64,000 nt of DNA from Leptidea sinapis. Its lineage: Eukaryota > Arthropoda > Insecta > Lepidoptera > Pieridae. The stretch is taken from the NCBI RefSeq assembly GCF_905404315.1, contig NC_066292.1:3100001-3164000 (forward strand), in the 5' to 3' direction. This document shows positions 11,523 through 22,062 of this stretch, in pieces (positions within the stretch are counted from its first letter, which is position 1; each line of letters starts with the position of its first letter). The translations under genes were made by a program, and so were the position numbers. The notes under the pieces were generated by a model. That model worked only from the letters and a program-made list of their open reading frames with translations. It did no database searches and was not told where the DNA came from.

Positions 11523-11574
11523 TTTGGTTCTCCTACAGATATGTATATAATATACTATCTGTAGGAGAACCAAA
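11523..11574. repeat. 19-bp inverted repeat, loop pairs further
   Basis: TTTGGTTCTCCTACAGATA at 11523-11541 pairs perfectly with 11556-11574. The 14-nt loop can add a GTATA/TATAC helix after one bulged T, giving 24 bp with a 3-nt apical loop. It directly abuts the RTE-like fragment that starts near 11567, so the right arm may be part of that element and the left arm an inverted copy of it. Confidence 0.88.
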
Positions 11575-11850
11575 GTCACCGTTATAGCACAAATGATTGC
11601 GAAACTGAAGTGGCAGTGCCCAGGGCACATAGTACAACGAACAGATGGCCGGTGGGGCAGAAAAGTCCTCAAATAGAACCTCGTACGGGAGGACGCAGTG
11701 TTGGTAGGCACAAGATGGACCGATGATCTGGTCAAGATCGCTGGAATACGTAGGATGAGGGTAGCACAGGTACGATCGTTGTGGAGATCTTTGAGGAGGC
11801 CTTTGTCCAGCAGTGGACATCTCCCGGCTGATGATGATGATGATGTTATT
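11567..11850 (+). mobile_element. RTE-like LINE, 3' end with (GAT)n tail
   Basis: The plus strand encodes KLKWQCPGHIVQRTDGRWG, then TRWTDDLVKIAGIRRMRVAQ and WRSLRRPLSSSGH. This is the C-terminal region typical of arthropod RTE-type reverse transcriptases. It ends in CCCGGCTGATGATGATGATG, a short tandem tail. One stop follows KVLK, so it is inactive. A related fragment is at 53195-53300, a more distant one at 37495-37655, and a reverse-oriented tail at 44226-44290. Confidence 0.75.
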
Positions 11851-12446
11851 ACATTGTATTTGGCGCTGAATTTCCTGAATATTACCTCAGTATAATCCTT
11901 ACTATACTCTGGATGGAATTCGTCCATAGTTAATCCACTTTTATTAACATACAATCCGACACTTGAATAAACTTACTTTCATGATATTAAGGTAGGCTTG
12001 ATGTGGAATATCCTAATACTTTATAGCCATATCTAGTAAAATATATCTGTGTTTTTATATCGACATGTAGATTGTAAATAGGTGGTTATATTCTGAAAAG
12101 TATTTTGATTGTATCTTCGTCTGTACTACTTTATGCATTCAAATGGCAATTGGACAAAATTTCTCAAAACCAATATTAAATAATGAACGTGACCAATAAA
12201 GAGATCTTCAGCATTAATCTTATCAAAAACGTCAAGTTCTTTCGCACAGGTGGCCAGCTAAATGGAAACTACCACTGTTTACAAGCACTATTTTAGAAAT
12301 TCTTTTACAAGCACTATTTTTGCTTCAGTTTGAAGAGCAAACTATGCAGTGAAATTATTGGCATACTGACTCAAAACTTATGTATCAAAGTTACTCCCTT
12401 GGACATAGAGTCCTTACTCTGAGTGAGTTTACTTTAATATCTGTCG
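11851..12446. other. No gene seen
   Basis: AT-rich spacer. A near-duplicate of about 20 bases (TTTTACAAGCACTATTTT around 12270-12320) suggests a small local duplication. Nothing else was recognised. Confidence 0.5.
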
Positions 12447-12506
12447 GGATATTTATTAGTATATTATTAAATATATTATTATTATTAAATATACTAATAA
12501 ATATCC
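12447..12506. repeat. 19-bp inverted repeat, AT-rich, 22-nt loop
   Basis: Positions 12447-12465 (GGATATTTATTAGTATATT) are exactly complementary to 12488-12506. The spacer is ATT/AAT-rich. The AT-rich arms make it less striking than the other hairpins here, but it is still unlikely by chance. Confidence 0.85.
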
Positions 12507-12859
12507 AAAAATTATATGTTTTAGTATTTACTAAGGCTTAAACATGTAATCGACACTCCACAGCCCTTATATTTATAAGTAATTGCTCGTTGCCCTTTGA
12601 GAATTCATTAATCAAATATTCCCACCATCCAGGAAATAATCAACTTCATTTACTAACGAAATAAATATGCAAAGTTTTCACCAAGGATCAAATCCACAAC
12701 TAAATTTAATGCTAGAGGCGTATAACACTCGACCAAGTAAATGTTCAATTCTTTTTTTTTCAAATATACCTTACGGTTATGTGTTTTGACTCTTTCCCCG
12801 TTAACCTAAGCGTTTGTAGCATAAAAAAAGCAATACATTAATTTGGAATATTTAAATTA

Positions 12860-13118
12860 CCTTTGTACAGGATACCGGCTAGATTATGGGTAGTTATCAC
12901 AACGGCGCCTATTTATGCCGTGAAGCAGTAATGTGTAAGCATAACTGTTATCTAGTGAAATTACTGGGCAAATGAGACTTAATAAATGAGTCTCAAGGTG
13001 ATGAGCGTAATAGTAGTGCCGCTCAGAATTTTTGGGTTTTTCAAGAATCCTGAGCGGCACTACAATAACCATCATCTGAACGTCCTGCACACCTCGCCCC
13101 TTATTTTCACTAAAAAAA
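12860..13118 (+). mobile_element. Family A SINE-like repeat
   Basis: This copy begins at CTTTGTACAGGATACCGGCT, missing the first bases of the consensus, and ends in TTATTTTCACTAAAAAAAA. The internal hairpin is intact: GTGCCGCTCAG near 13016 pairs with CTGAGCGGCAC near 13050. It is non-coding. Confidence 0.85.
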
Positions 13119-13930
13119 AATACTGTAATAATGTAAATATAAAACTATATTATACATTCATATAAATCTTCATATCTAACAAGGTGGCATTTTTTTTATT
13201 TCAATTATATTCTCGATCCACCAGTTAAACGTGCACTTAACTGGTTAATTATTCTTATTGTTACTTTATCATTATCCTTACACAAGAATCATTCATAATA
13301 TAATATTATTACAAGACGACTAAGACCATGTATTATCAAATGAAAATCAAACTCTTACAAAGCCAAACACAAGAGGTGTACAACTCAGTCCTTTGTCATC
13401 CATTGTAATTGAAACCCGCCCACTACACATAAACCATCTATATAATTGTATCCAAGAATTTAAACCATACAATGACCTTATACCATCCAATATCTTTTAT
13501 CTTCAATCATATTCCAATAAAATGTAATTATAGGTAACAATAACCGGCGGGCAGAAGCGACAAAACGACGTTTATCTTAACATCGCAGAGGTCGCAACCT
13601 CCCCTCTGATTGTGTTTGTCGTACAATCTGAACTAAGCCTTATTTAGGTACGGGTAAATTTAAAAATGGAACATTGTGATTGCTTCAAGCTTTTTTGAAA
13701 AAATTCGTAATTTAAAATAAGAATCGAAATTAAAATATGCTATCAATAAGTGTAGCATGTTTTTTTTATTGAGAGCAAATAAATCTACAGGCAAATGATC
13801 ACCGTCGCTTTGCTCTCTTAAACCTCCAGATGATAGACAATAGCGTTAGAGGCGTATTAGTTATACTTTATTTACAGTACTGTAATTAAAGGGCCAATAA
13901 GCAAAAGGTAATAACTAGGTAGGTATTTTG
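13119..13930. other. No gene seen
   Basis: AT-rich spacer with only short chance ORFs. GAGAGCAAATAAATCTACAGGCAAATGATCACC near 13772 may be a remnant of a LINE 3' end but could not be matched. Confidence 0.45.
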
Positions 13931-14110
13931 AAAGTGATATCCCTCACTTTTTGCAACCAAAATTTATGAACGATACGTGACTCGAACCCGCGACCTGTCG
14001 GGTTTCATCCGAGCGTTTTTTCTGAGCCAACTGTTCGAGTGACGTATCTTTCGTAAATCTTAGTATGTCTTGTTCAACTTTCAGGTCGTCCCGCATCTTT
14101 CATAAATATT
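13931..14110 (-). mobile_element. Family D element with decayed tRNA-like core
   Basis: The element carries AAAGTGATATCCCTCACTTT at its left end, a motif shared with the copies at 30710 and 33205. The tRNA-like segment at 13968-14036 (minus) keeps CCCGCG and TTCGAGTCACGT-like B-box bases, but its anticodon arm is disrupted. It is the oldest of three copies. Confidence 0.6.
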
Positions 14111-14654
14111 GGTTACAAATTTAATTTAGGTACCTATATAAAAAAGATAAATTGGAGAGTTTTTTATCATCTTACAAGATTAAACGTTACGTTATAAGCA
14201 TTTTAAGAAAAACATTTTTTTTGATAAATGACAAGACAAGCAATATGTTCACCATAATATTATAGTAGTGGTCAATTGAAACAAGACGTTAGGCCTTACT
14301 ACGGCAACTTTTGTACCGAAGCAATAATTCATTAAAATTGCTTAATAAAGTCCTTTAAATTTGCTACTCAAACTATTTTACCTATGGTCATGTCAAAATA
14401 TTATTAAGACCTGCTAATCGCGCAGTATTTTTTCTATGTAACATTTTGACAGCATAATATTAATATAATCAAAGCTCTATCTTATTTGTGACTACAACTT
14501 CTCAGAAAAACGTAATTGCAGCCATGTTGGACGCCATATTTGATATTGTGACAGTTATAAGAATTATGTGTGATTAAGCGCGAACTAAATTTAAATTTGG
14601 AACTCGTTTTATTGATTTTCAATGTCAGCGTAATTCATAACTTTGCGGGTTTCA
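14111..14654. other. No gene seen
   Basis: AT-rich spacer; no ORF, RNA gene or matched repeat was recognised. Confidence 0.5.
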
Positions 14655-14887
14655 TATATATATAAAGTACTTTACATATTATTATATTGTAATTGAAATG
14701 ATTTGTAAAGCGCTGAAAATGTTAGTCATGATTTAAAAGAGTGGCAATGAGTTTCATGCTACTTCTTCTCATTAGCTCAACCCTTTACGAAGTAGCAGTA
14801 GATTCAATAAGAAAAAAATATATTTTTGACATTCATAAGTGTCATTTCCGTGATCTACATGGATAAAGTGATTTTGATTTGATTTGA
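14655..14887 (+). mobile_element. Family G retroelement 3' end, copy 1
   Basis: It matches 33760-33985 over about 225 bases. Shared words include ATTGTAATTGAAATGATTTG, AGCTCAACCCTTTACGAAGT and TTTTTGACATTCATAAGTGTC. The end is AATAAAGTGATTTTGATTTG with further TTTGA repeats, the look of a LINE 3' terminus with a short repeat tail. No coding part remains. Confidence 0.75.
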
Positions 14888-15744
14888 TCGTATTATCAAC
14901 AAGATAATAAGTTGAAACTTGTATGGTAACATTTTTGAATACCAAGACAGGCTTAGGAGTAGATTGGTGTCTTTTTACGTGCGGTTTTTTAACGCTCTTG
15001 AGAACTACCCCTTGGTTCTTTCTCTTAAAAGGAATAATAGGTATTTGGGAGAACATTTGTCTTGAAATTAAATCTTATTTGAAGCATAATATATGCACAT
15101 GTTGTATCAACCAGGAAACATTAAGCCAAGATTTTTTTTCCTTATTTAATAATAATAGAAAACATTCATAAAATAACAGATGTCAAGTAAATTTTTAATT
15201 TAAGATTGTATCTGAGTAAAATCCTCAATCACTTTACTTTTCCTGTCATTAATCTATTTTATTGACAACACGCTATTAATATCATCCCCTAACAAAACCC
15301 CGTTATACACAATACAACTATGACCATTATCCCCATTATTTTAACTTTTTGTGAGCTGACAACACTAAAGATTTCAAATGTCACGCCTCGTTCGTTCAGG
15401 AAAACGTTCTTTTTTCAAACGGTAAATTATCTTAAAAAGTGTAGCGCCAGAAAAAGTTTAAATTTAGAACGTGTTTGAAATTGTTCCGTTATGAAGGATG
15501 CGTTAAGCACGCCGCAGACGAACAAAATGCTTGTCACGCACGAAAATTGTTTGTGAGAAAAATAGAAGTTTGTTAACGTAACGTCTACGCCGTATTTATT
15601 TATGAGATACGTCTGAATGCTAATGATTGCTTGTCGTTGCTTTGAATGATATTATACATATGTTCATACAAACATTAGGAAGGAAGGAAATAGAAAAAAT
15701 ATGACACACAGACCTTGACTATTACATAACTTAAGAAAATTTAT
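14888..15744. other. No gene seen
   Basis: AT-rich spacer with chance ORFs on both strands at 14900-15170 that overlap the family G end and have no domain. Nothing else was recognised. Confidence 0.5.
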
Positions 15745-15960
15745 TGAAGTAGGCGTTACTTTGCGGAAATCCATAATTATACAAATGATTTGAGTTTTAG
15801 ACTAGACTAGTTTAGTCTCGTGCCAGATTTTGGCGAGACAACACGTCCTGAGGATGCCTCGTGTAGAGGCGAAACACGTGTCGAATTGTTTAAAGACAAA
15901 TTTTGGCTGAATTAACACTAAAGATAACTCTAATCATTTGTATATAACATAACTTCTTTT
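15745..15960. mobile_element. Family F element with terminal inverted repeats
   Basis: The left end (TTGAAGTAGGCGTTACTTTG at about 15743) reads the same as the right end of the copy at 52140-52290 on the opposite strand. The core shares TAGTCTCGTGCCAGATTTTG and GAATTGTTTAAAGACAA. This suggests a MITE-type element with roughly 50-bp inverted termini. Both copies are incomplete. Confidence 0.55.
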
Positions 15961-16354
15961 TTTTGATTTGTGGATTTTTACAACAATACATGCATGACGG
16001 GCACAAGCTTATACAAAATGTGAATTTCGCTTACCGAACAATATCGTAGTGTAGTACTGGCTTAACTTTTTACTTTTATTGTATCTCGGCGAGACATAAT
16101 CGAATCTTGACAAACAATTTGAGATGAGATGGGTTCGCTTATGGTTGCTCCGTATATGGTGTAGTAATTATTGGCCGCGTCTCAGTACACTCATACTGTT
16201 GTTCAGAACGGATTTATATGCTACAGTTAGATTAGCTTCCTTATAAATAGATTGAAATTATTTTTGCCGATTTTAAATAAGTTGAAAGTTGTAAAATTGA
16301 GCCGAATATCTCAAATGATGCTTGAACTAGAATGTATTTCATTTACTTACCAAA
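15961..16354. other. No gene seen
   Basis: AT-rich spacer without recognisable features. Confidence 0.5.
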
Positions 16355-16436
16355 AAATATTTTGACACACTTATACACAAATTATCTTGCCCCAAACTAG
16401 GCATACCTATACTATGGGTATTATTATTATCATTTT
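16355..16436 (-). mobile_element. Family E SINE, 3' tail fragment
   Basis: On the minus strand this reads GTTTGGGGCAAGATAATTTG then TGTATAAGTGTGTCAAAATA, the tail of the complete SINE at 38040-38285. The tRNA-related head is missing. The (ATT)n run at 16421-16430 lies beyond the 5' side of the fragment in this orientation. Confidence 0.7.
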
Positions 16437-16445
16437 AGCATATAA

Positions 16446-16610
16446 CTAGCCGTTCCGGCCCGCTTCACGGGGCGATTTTTAAATGGAAATAAAAAACAAT
16501 AAAAAAATAAGTAGCCATAGACCATCTAGGATAAATTTCTCATCAAATGGTGGTAGTTTCATGTCGATACGATGATTGGTTTAGGCTTGAAAGAGCCTCA
16601 AACAAAGATC
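16446..16610 (-). mobile_element. Helitron-like 3' terminus, partial
   Basis: On the minus strand the sequence ends GCGGGCCGGAACGGCTAG followed by T. This is the CTAG terminus with a GC-rich hairpin typical of small lepidopteran Helitrons. The 5' end was not identified, so the right limit is approximate. Confidence 0.5.
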
Positions 16611-17136
16611 ATTTTCATTAATAGATAGAGTAACTTACTTAATGCAGGTAATGCATTTAAAATTATTTATATTTCACACATAGAAAAAGCGTGGATGGCC
16701 CAGGTAGGTATTGCTTGTGGCGGGGTCGTGGTTGGACCGTTTGGTTTAGCCTTACTTAAAATCTGGCCAAGGGAAGTGATAGCTAGTCGCTTCGATTCTT
16801 ATAGATTTGACTTTATATGCCTGTTAAATATACATAATATGATGGAGATAGGTAAAATTAGGTACAAGTGAGTATAAAACTTTACTATGGCACAATATTA
16901 CGTTTTAAAGTCGGCCGTGGGCCAAAACAAGAGCAATAATTACTTAAATGTGGATTTACGTATGTAAATGTGTGTGAACGGCCGCTATTAATCACTTCGT
17001 GGTCATCTGCCGCCCGCGGCGTGATATGACCAGCGTAACTTGACCCCTGAGAATGTGACTCCACTGAGATTGTTTTGTCGTCAATTTATCTTAAACCCTT
17101 AAGTGTGCAAGTGTTTTGCCACCCTACAAATAAACT
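16611..17136. other. No gene seen; small GC-rich patch
   Basis: Around 16990-17035 a CG-rich patch contains TGGTCAT and ATGACCA as inverted half-sites around GCCGCCCGCGGC. It could be regulatory, but nothing else supports this. Confidence 0.4.
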
Positions 17137-17620
17137 TGGTATAAAGTTATATCGGAAAATAAACCAAGAATATGCAAATTGATACGCCCTACCTATTAGA
17201 ATTCAGTACCGCTCAGGATTATTGAAAACGCAAAAATTCTGAACGGCCCTGCAACTGCACTCGTCACCTTGAGACGTAATATGTTAAGTCTCATTTGCCC
17301 TGTAATTTCACTAGCTATGGCACCCTTCAGACCGAAACACAATAATGCTTACACATTATTGCTTCACGGCAGAAATAGGCGCCGGTACCCATAATCTAGC
17401 CGACTTCCTGTGCAAAGGAGCCTCCCACTGGTGATAAATGTTGACTATGTCGCAGACAATACTGTCAATACAATGATAATTCTGAAGTTTTCCGAATGAC
17501 AAGCAGACTTACAAATAAACGCGAGAAACATAATAATTAATATAGAATAAACCAATCATTAACAAACTTTGAAAACATTTCTTGGGTTATAATTACGTAG
17601 AACTTTATGTCAATTTTATA
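17137..17620 (-). mobile_element. MITE-like element (family L) split by a family A insertion
   Basis: The outer parts (17137-17179 and 17434-17620) match, in reverse, the uninterrupted copy at 18819-19025. They share GGTATAAAGTTATA, AACCAAGAATATGCAAA, ATGTTGACTATGTCG and TTTTCCGAATG. A family A copy at 17180-17433 sits just inside one terminal repeat, flanked by AAAT (17176-17179 and 17436-17439). The host element is therefore older than the A insertion. Confidence 0.7.
17180..17433 (-). mobile_element. Family A SINE-like repeat, nested
   Basis: This copy is inserted in a MITE-like element. It is truncated at its A-rich end and starts at TTGATACGCCC. It keeps the hairpin region and the GGAGCCTCCCACTGG end. 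The probable target duplication is only 4 bases (AAAT) and could be longer with mutations. Confidence 0.8.
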
Positions 17621-18369
17621 TGTAAGGTCGTAAAAATTATACTTAGTTTGTAAGTCTCCTGAATACGGAACATGTGATAGTATTTTCGGATTGTGAACTT
17701 AAATCATAATTAAAAATCTATGCTTGATGGGTACCTTACAGATTCATACTTTGTAGCGATCGTGTAAGAATACTATGTAAAGAAACAGAATATAAAATGT
17801 GTGGTTATTTAAATATATACAATAACACCATTACATCTTATACCTAGACCTAAGACGAGATAACTGATATCCCAGGCTTCTTAGGATAATATAAAAATAA
17901 TTAATAAATAACAAAATATTTAAACTTAACTCTGTGATGTGGCTGTACCCAAGCATACATACAACCTATAGCTTAAAACGTCACCAGATAGGAATACAAG
18001 TAATGATTTCATTGTTAATTTTCTTATATATCCTATAAAAATATAACGAATGGTGTGGCATTTTTATCATATTCTATATTTCACGGCCTTCTCATGAGTC
18101 CCTAGAGGAAATTCACACCATTTTGTCTTTTTTTTCAGTTAGACCATAGATCACCGGAAAAGTTTTATAATTTCATATGAAAATGAACAGAAAAAAAGCA
18201 TTACTAACATTTGAGAGAATAGATTAAGTGGTTCACTCATCATCAATAGGTAGTCAGCCAGGGAACTATTAGGTTCCTACCTACATAAAAAAAACTATTA
18301 GAACAATATCAGAAGTAGGTGGTCTTATAGTAGTGGTAGGTGGACTAAATCTAATATCTTTAAATGAGA
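17621..18369. other. No gene seen
   Basis: AT-rich spacer without recognised repeats or ORFs. Confidence 0.5.
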
Positions 18370-18377
18370 AATTCTTG

Positions 18378-18398
18378 TATATATATATATATATATTC
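18378..18398. repeat. (TA)n microsatellite
   Basis: About ten TA units directly precede CCGAATCTCGGAAACGGC, the start of the tRNA-containing element. Confidence 0.85.
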
Positions 18399-18665
18399 CG
18401 AATCTCGGAAACGGCTCCAACGATTTTAATAAAATTTTGTATACAGGTAGTTTCGGGGGCGAGAATTCGACCTAGCTAGGTTTCAATATTAAAAAATGTA
18501 ATTTATCCGTGTTTTATATATATTATATACACAAGACTATAATAGCTCAGATGGGACATTGGGTGATCTGGAAAGCAGAAGACCTGGTTCGAATCCAGAT
18601 GTCCTATAGTATTTTTTTTTTCAAGTTTTGTACATTCTTAAAAATCCGAGCAAGGCTCGGTCGTC
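18395..18665 (+). mobile_element. SINE-like element with tRNA-like segment
   Basis: The tRNA-like part is 18536-18610. ACTATA/TATAGT forms the acceptor stem and CTGG..CCAG the T-stem around TTCGAAT. An A-box TAGCTCAGATGG lies at 18543-18554 and a B-box GGTTCGAATCC at 18586-18596. A run of ten Ts at 18612-18621 would terminate pol III. The D and anticodon arms are irregular, so it is not a functional tRNA gene. The flanks (AATCTCGGAAACGGCTCCAA and CCGAGCAAGGCTCGGTCGTC) look like parts of the same dispersed element. Confidence 0.6.
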
Positions 18666-18818
18666 CAGATATTAGTATTTAAATACCTACCTACCTAAAG
18701 AAGAGTAACCGTTAAGTATATAGCACTAGAGTTCAATATACACTGGTCGCTTCATATATTATTGTGTATCAACTCTAGTTCTAATCCAGACAGGATATTA
18801 CGCATTATAACATATACT

Positions 18819-19025
18819 TTGTATAAAGTTATACCTAAGAATAAACCAAGAATATGCAAAATATTTACAAATATACATTTTGCTTATGATTGGTTTATCC
18901 GGATTTACCTATAACGTTTCCCGCGTTTATTTGCAAGTCTGCTTGACATTCGGAAAACTTTAGAATTATCATTGTTTTGACAGTGTTGTTAACGACATAG
19001 TCAACATTTTGCATATTCTTGGTTC
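18819..19025. mobile_element. MITE-like element (family L), about 205 bp
   Basis: AACCAAGAATATGCAAAAT near 18844-18862 is repeated in inverse at about 19003-19021, with partial similarity outwards (ACCTAAGAA / ACCTGAGAA in reverse). It has no ORF. A second copy in reverse orientation at 17137-17620 is interrupted by family A. Confidence 0.75.
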
Positions 19026-19333
19026 CTTCTCAGGTATTTATTTATTTATTTATTCGGAAACCCAACAATCGCACACTAATACATAAATTACGTACAAAAA
19101 TAAAAAAATATATATGTCTAAGTGTACAGATAACTTACAGGGTTACACATGTTACATTATCTGTTACCTTCCCGACCATACTATATACAACTTGTTTAAA
19201 GTTAAATATGTATAAATTATTTGTAAGACCGATTATGTTCTTGATAAAGGTTTCTTTTGACAGATTTATAGATAAATATTCACTTAAAATACGCTTCAGA
19301 AGGCTACAACAGCTTCTAAAAAAAATCTTAAAT
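19026..19333 (-). mobile_element. LINE 3' end remnant with (TTTA)n tail
   Basis: The plus strand begins TATTTATTTATTTATTCGGA. On the minus strand it ends in TCCGAATAAATAAATAAATA, a common 3' terminus of insect CR1/Zenon-type LINEs. The rest is AT-rich, with no preserved protein. Confidence 0.45.
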
Positions 19334-19764
19334 TTATTCTAAAATTATTTAAATTATTCTGTGAGAGGATCCCTGAACGCCAGTTCATTTATTAGTTCAA
19401 CCGCATACAACAAAGAGTAGTGAGAATCATCTACGGTGAAATCGTTACCAACCGTATTGTCACTTTGCATCTCCTACCACATACCTACCTGTCTACATCA
19501 CAAGAAGTGTACGGAGGAATTTTGATAAATTTCAGAGGCTGAAAATGGGCTGAAATGAGAAAATTCATAAGCTCCTCGTCGATTTCTGGCATACCTGAAG
19601 CACGCGGTTTATACTTTTTGGCTCGTAAATTTGTGGAATGTCGGCTTAGTATTCCCGAACTGATCTTCACGCTAAGGCATAAAAATGCATTTCTTTTCTC
19701 AATATAGGCTCCTTCAGAATTCTTTTTGATGCGATTTACTAGATACCTACTACCGCTTCGGAAT

Positions 19765-19769
19765 GAAAT
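19765..19769. repeat. Target-site duplication GAAAT, left
   Basis: GAAAT immediately precedes the outermost LTR at 19770. It recurs at 28308-28312 after the other outermost LTR. Five bases is the usual duplication for Ty1/copia integration. The same GAAAT precedes the internal LTRs (21745, 23725) because the flank was amplified with them. Confidence 0.85.
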
Positions 19770-19990
19770 TGTTAGGAAAAATGATAGGAATAAAAACACT
19801 GCGATGAGATTACACTTGATTTTAATACTATGAGCGATAACAAACAAGACAAGTACGTACATTACTGATGACCATTAGCAGAGAACAGGAAGTTAAAGGG
19901 CTGACGTCTATTTGACATTACATATGTCACACTGAGCACAGACAAAATAAACTTTTAGGTTGCGTTTACATTTAAGCAATAGCTTCAACA
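19770..19990 (-). repeat. Copia LTR in tandem unit 1
   Basis: 221 bp, TG...CA ends, the same by eye as the LTRs at 21750, 23730 and 28087. Confidence 0.92.
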
Positions 19991-20082
19991 CTGGCCCTTA
20001 AACGCAAGCTAAACATAAACTACAACTTAACAAAGTTACATTCTAACTTAGTTCAGTTAAAACACAAACATTATAAGTTAAC

Positions 20083-20691
20083 CTATGAACTTGTTAGCAA
20101 CTGACTTGTGAAATAATTATGCTTTTCTTTACAAAGTGCTTTAGTTAATATGTCTGCTAACATATTTGCAGTTGACAAGTATTTTATTTCAACAACACCT
20201 TTATTAACAATTTCTTTAATAAAATGATGACGTATATCAATGTGCTTTGTTCTGGAATGAAATACAAAACTTTTACATAACTTAATAGCAGATTGATTGT
20301 CATTATAAATCGTGATTTTAGCCATGGTACCAAAGACTTCAAATAAAAATTTTCTAATAAATAAAGCTTCCTTACATGTGTCTGACAACGCCATGTACTC
20401 TGCTTCAGTGCTTGACAGAGCAACAGTGCGCTGCTTGCGGCTCTCCCAAGCAACAACGGACTTGCCCACGGTAAAAATGAAGCCAGTAAACGATTTACGG
20501 TCGATGTTGTCTGACGCCCAGTCAGCATCTGCGTAGGCTGAAATGTTCAAACCTGATTTGGAAAATACAAGGTTAAAATTAATTGTACCTTTCAAATAAC
20601 GTAGTATTCTTTTGGCAGCTTTCCAGTGAGTTTCGCCGAAACAATCATTGAATTGACTGAGGTAGCTAACTGCATGACTGATGTCAGGTCT
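20083..20691 (-). pseudogene. Copia pol remnant: RT C-terminus and RNase H (unit 1)
   Basis: The frame keeps the RNase H region: YADADWASD, the SSTEAEYMALSD segment and the DIRHHFIKE segment. It ends at the natural stop (20083). Upstream the frame breaks at the deletion junction near 20693, so the catalytic YVDD of the reverse transcriptase is gone. It has no ATG start of its own; an apparent start at 20595 is TTG. It is not a gene. Confidence 0.85.
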
Positions 20692-21368
20692 GGGCAGTCG
20701 GGGATGGTCTTCTGGTGTTTGATCCCGCAGGTCTTTAGGTATTCCTTAAATTTAGAACTCATATATTCTCCGCCTCTATCACTTCTAAGAACTTTTAACT
20801 TCTTCCCAGTTTCATTGTCCACAAGGGCTTTGAATTTTTTGAAATTAGCAAAAGTTTCATTTTTTGATTTCAAAAAATAGACAAACTGCTTTCTTGTGTA
20901 GTCATCGATGAAACTAAGTATGTACCTAGCACCACTTATAGAGGGAACCTGTATGGGACCACATAAGTCTGTATGTATTAAACCCAGCACTTCTGTCGCT
21001 CTATTACTTGATTTCTTAGGAAAAGGGAGTCTACTTTGCTTTCCTTCAACACAAGACACACATTGCTGAAAATCAGAAGTATTAAAATGAACGCCAATTG
21101 CCATACCTTTTTGCAAAAGTTGCATACTTCTTAGATTAAGGTGACCGAGCCGCTTGTGCCACACTTCCTGGGATTTCAAGTCTGCCGCAGCTGATGCCAT
21201 CATACTGCACTCCTGTTCCTCTGCAGTACAAACGCTATCAGACACAGTATCTAGCTGATAGACACCATTGACATGGGTACCTGTAGCTAAAATCTCGTTA
21301 TTATCATAGATAGTTATTCTAAAATTATTTAAATTATTCTGTGAGAGGATCCCTGAACGCCAGTTCAT
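20592..21368 (-). pseudogene. Chimeric ORF: flank fused to copia integrase (unit 1/2 junction)
   Basis: An ATG at 21366-21368 lies in the flank copy of unit 2. The frame runs MNWRSGILSQNNLNNFRI and then in frame into copia sequence from TIYDNNEILATG. It contains the integrase zinc-binding HHCC and the first two catalytic aspartates (HTDLCG and LRSDRGGEY). It loses the third catalytic residue (the Glu in QNGVAERA), because the 1657-bp deletion shifts the frame just before it. The 258 codons end in an unrelated tail. The fusion is an accident of amplification and could not be a working integrase. Confidence 0.75.
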
Positions 21369-21749
21369 TTATTAGTTCAACCGCATACAACAAAGAGTAG
21401 TGAGAATCATCTACGGTGAAATCGTTACCAACCGTATTGTCACTTTGCATCTCCTACCACATACCTACCTGTCTACATCACAAGAAGTGTACGGAGGAAT
21501 TTTGATAAATTTCAGAGGCTGAAAATGGGCTGAAATGAGAAAATTCATAAGCTCCTCGTCGATTTCTGGCATACCTGAAGCACGCGGTTTATACTTTTTG
21601 GCTCGTAAATTTGTGGAATGTCGGCTTAGTATTCCCGAACTGATCTTCACGCTAAGGCATAAAAATGCATTTCTTTTCTCAATATAGGCTCCTTCAGAAT
21701 TCTTTTTGATGCGATTTACTAGATACCTACTACCGCTTCGGAATGAAAT

Positions 21750-21970
21750 TGTTAGGAAAAATGATAGGAATAAAAACACTGCGATGAGATTACACTTGAT
21801 TTTAATACTATGAGCGATAACAAACAAGACAAGTACGTACATTACTGATGACCATTAGCAGAGAACAGGAAGTTAAAGGGCTGACGTCTATTTGACATTA
21901 CATATGTCACACTGAGCACAGACAAAATAAACTTTTAGGTTGCGTTTACATTTAAGCAATAGCTTCAACA
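21750..21970 (-). repeat. Copia LTR in tandem unit 2
   Basis: 221 bp, matching the other three LTRs by eye. Confidence 0.92.
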
Positions 21971-22062
21971 CTGGCCCTTAAACGCAAGCTAAACATAAAC
22001 TACAACTTAACAAAGTTACATTCTAACTTAGTTCAGTTAAAACACAAACATTATAAGTTAAC

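Larger units (their letters stand above)
19334..21313 (-). mobile_element. Tandem unit 1: flank + LTR + deleted copia pol
   Basis: This is the first of two identical-length 1980-bp units. It consists of 436 bp of pre-insertion flank (19334-19769), a complete LTR (19770-19990) and the 3' part of copia. A 1657-bp internal deletion is present, joined at a TGG shared by both sides. The unit stops at the position equivalent to 26930 and joins the next flank copy directly, with at most one base of microhomology. It differs from unit 2 at one base that I can see (G at 20817, C at 22797). Confidence 0.9.

Noticed and set aside
11523..11574. microRNA gene
   Set aside because: The near-perfect pairing and the overlap with a LINE edge fit an inverted duplication better; no small-RNA evidence.
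19485..19862. 125-codon minus ORF repeated three times (also at 21465 and 23445)
   Set aside because: It runs across the junction of the LTR and the flank, so it is only an open frame through two unrelated sequences; repeats of it come from the array.
20083..20595. 170-codon RNase H ORF as a separate gene
   Set aside because: Its apparent start is TTG and its sequence is the end of copia pol cut off by the deletion.
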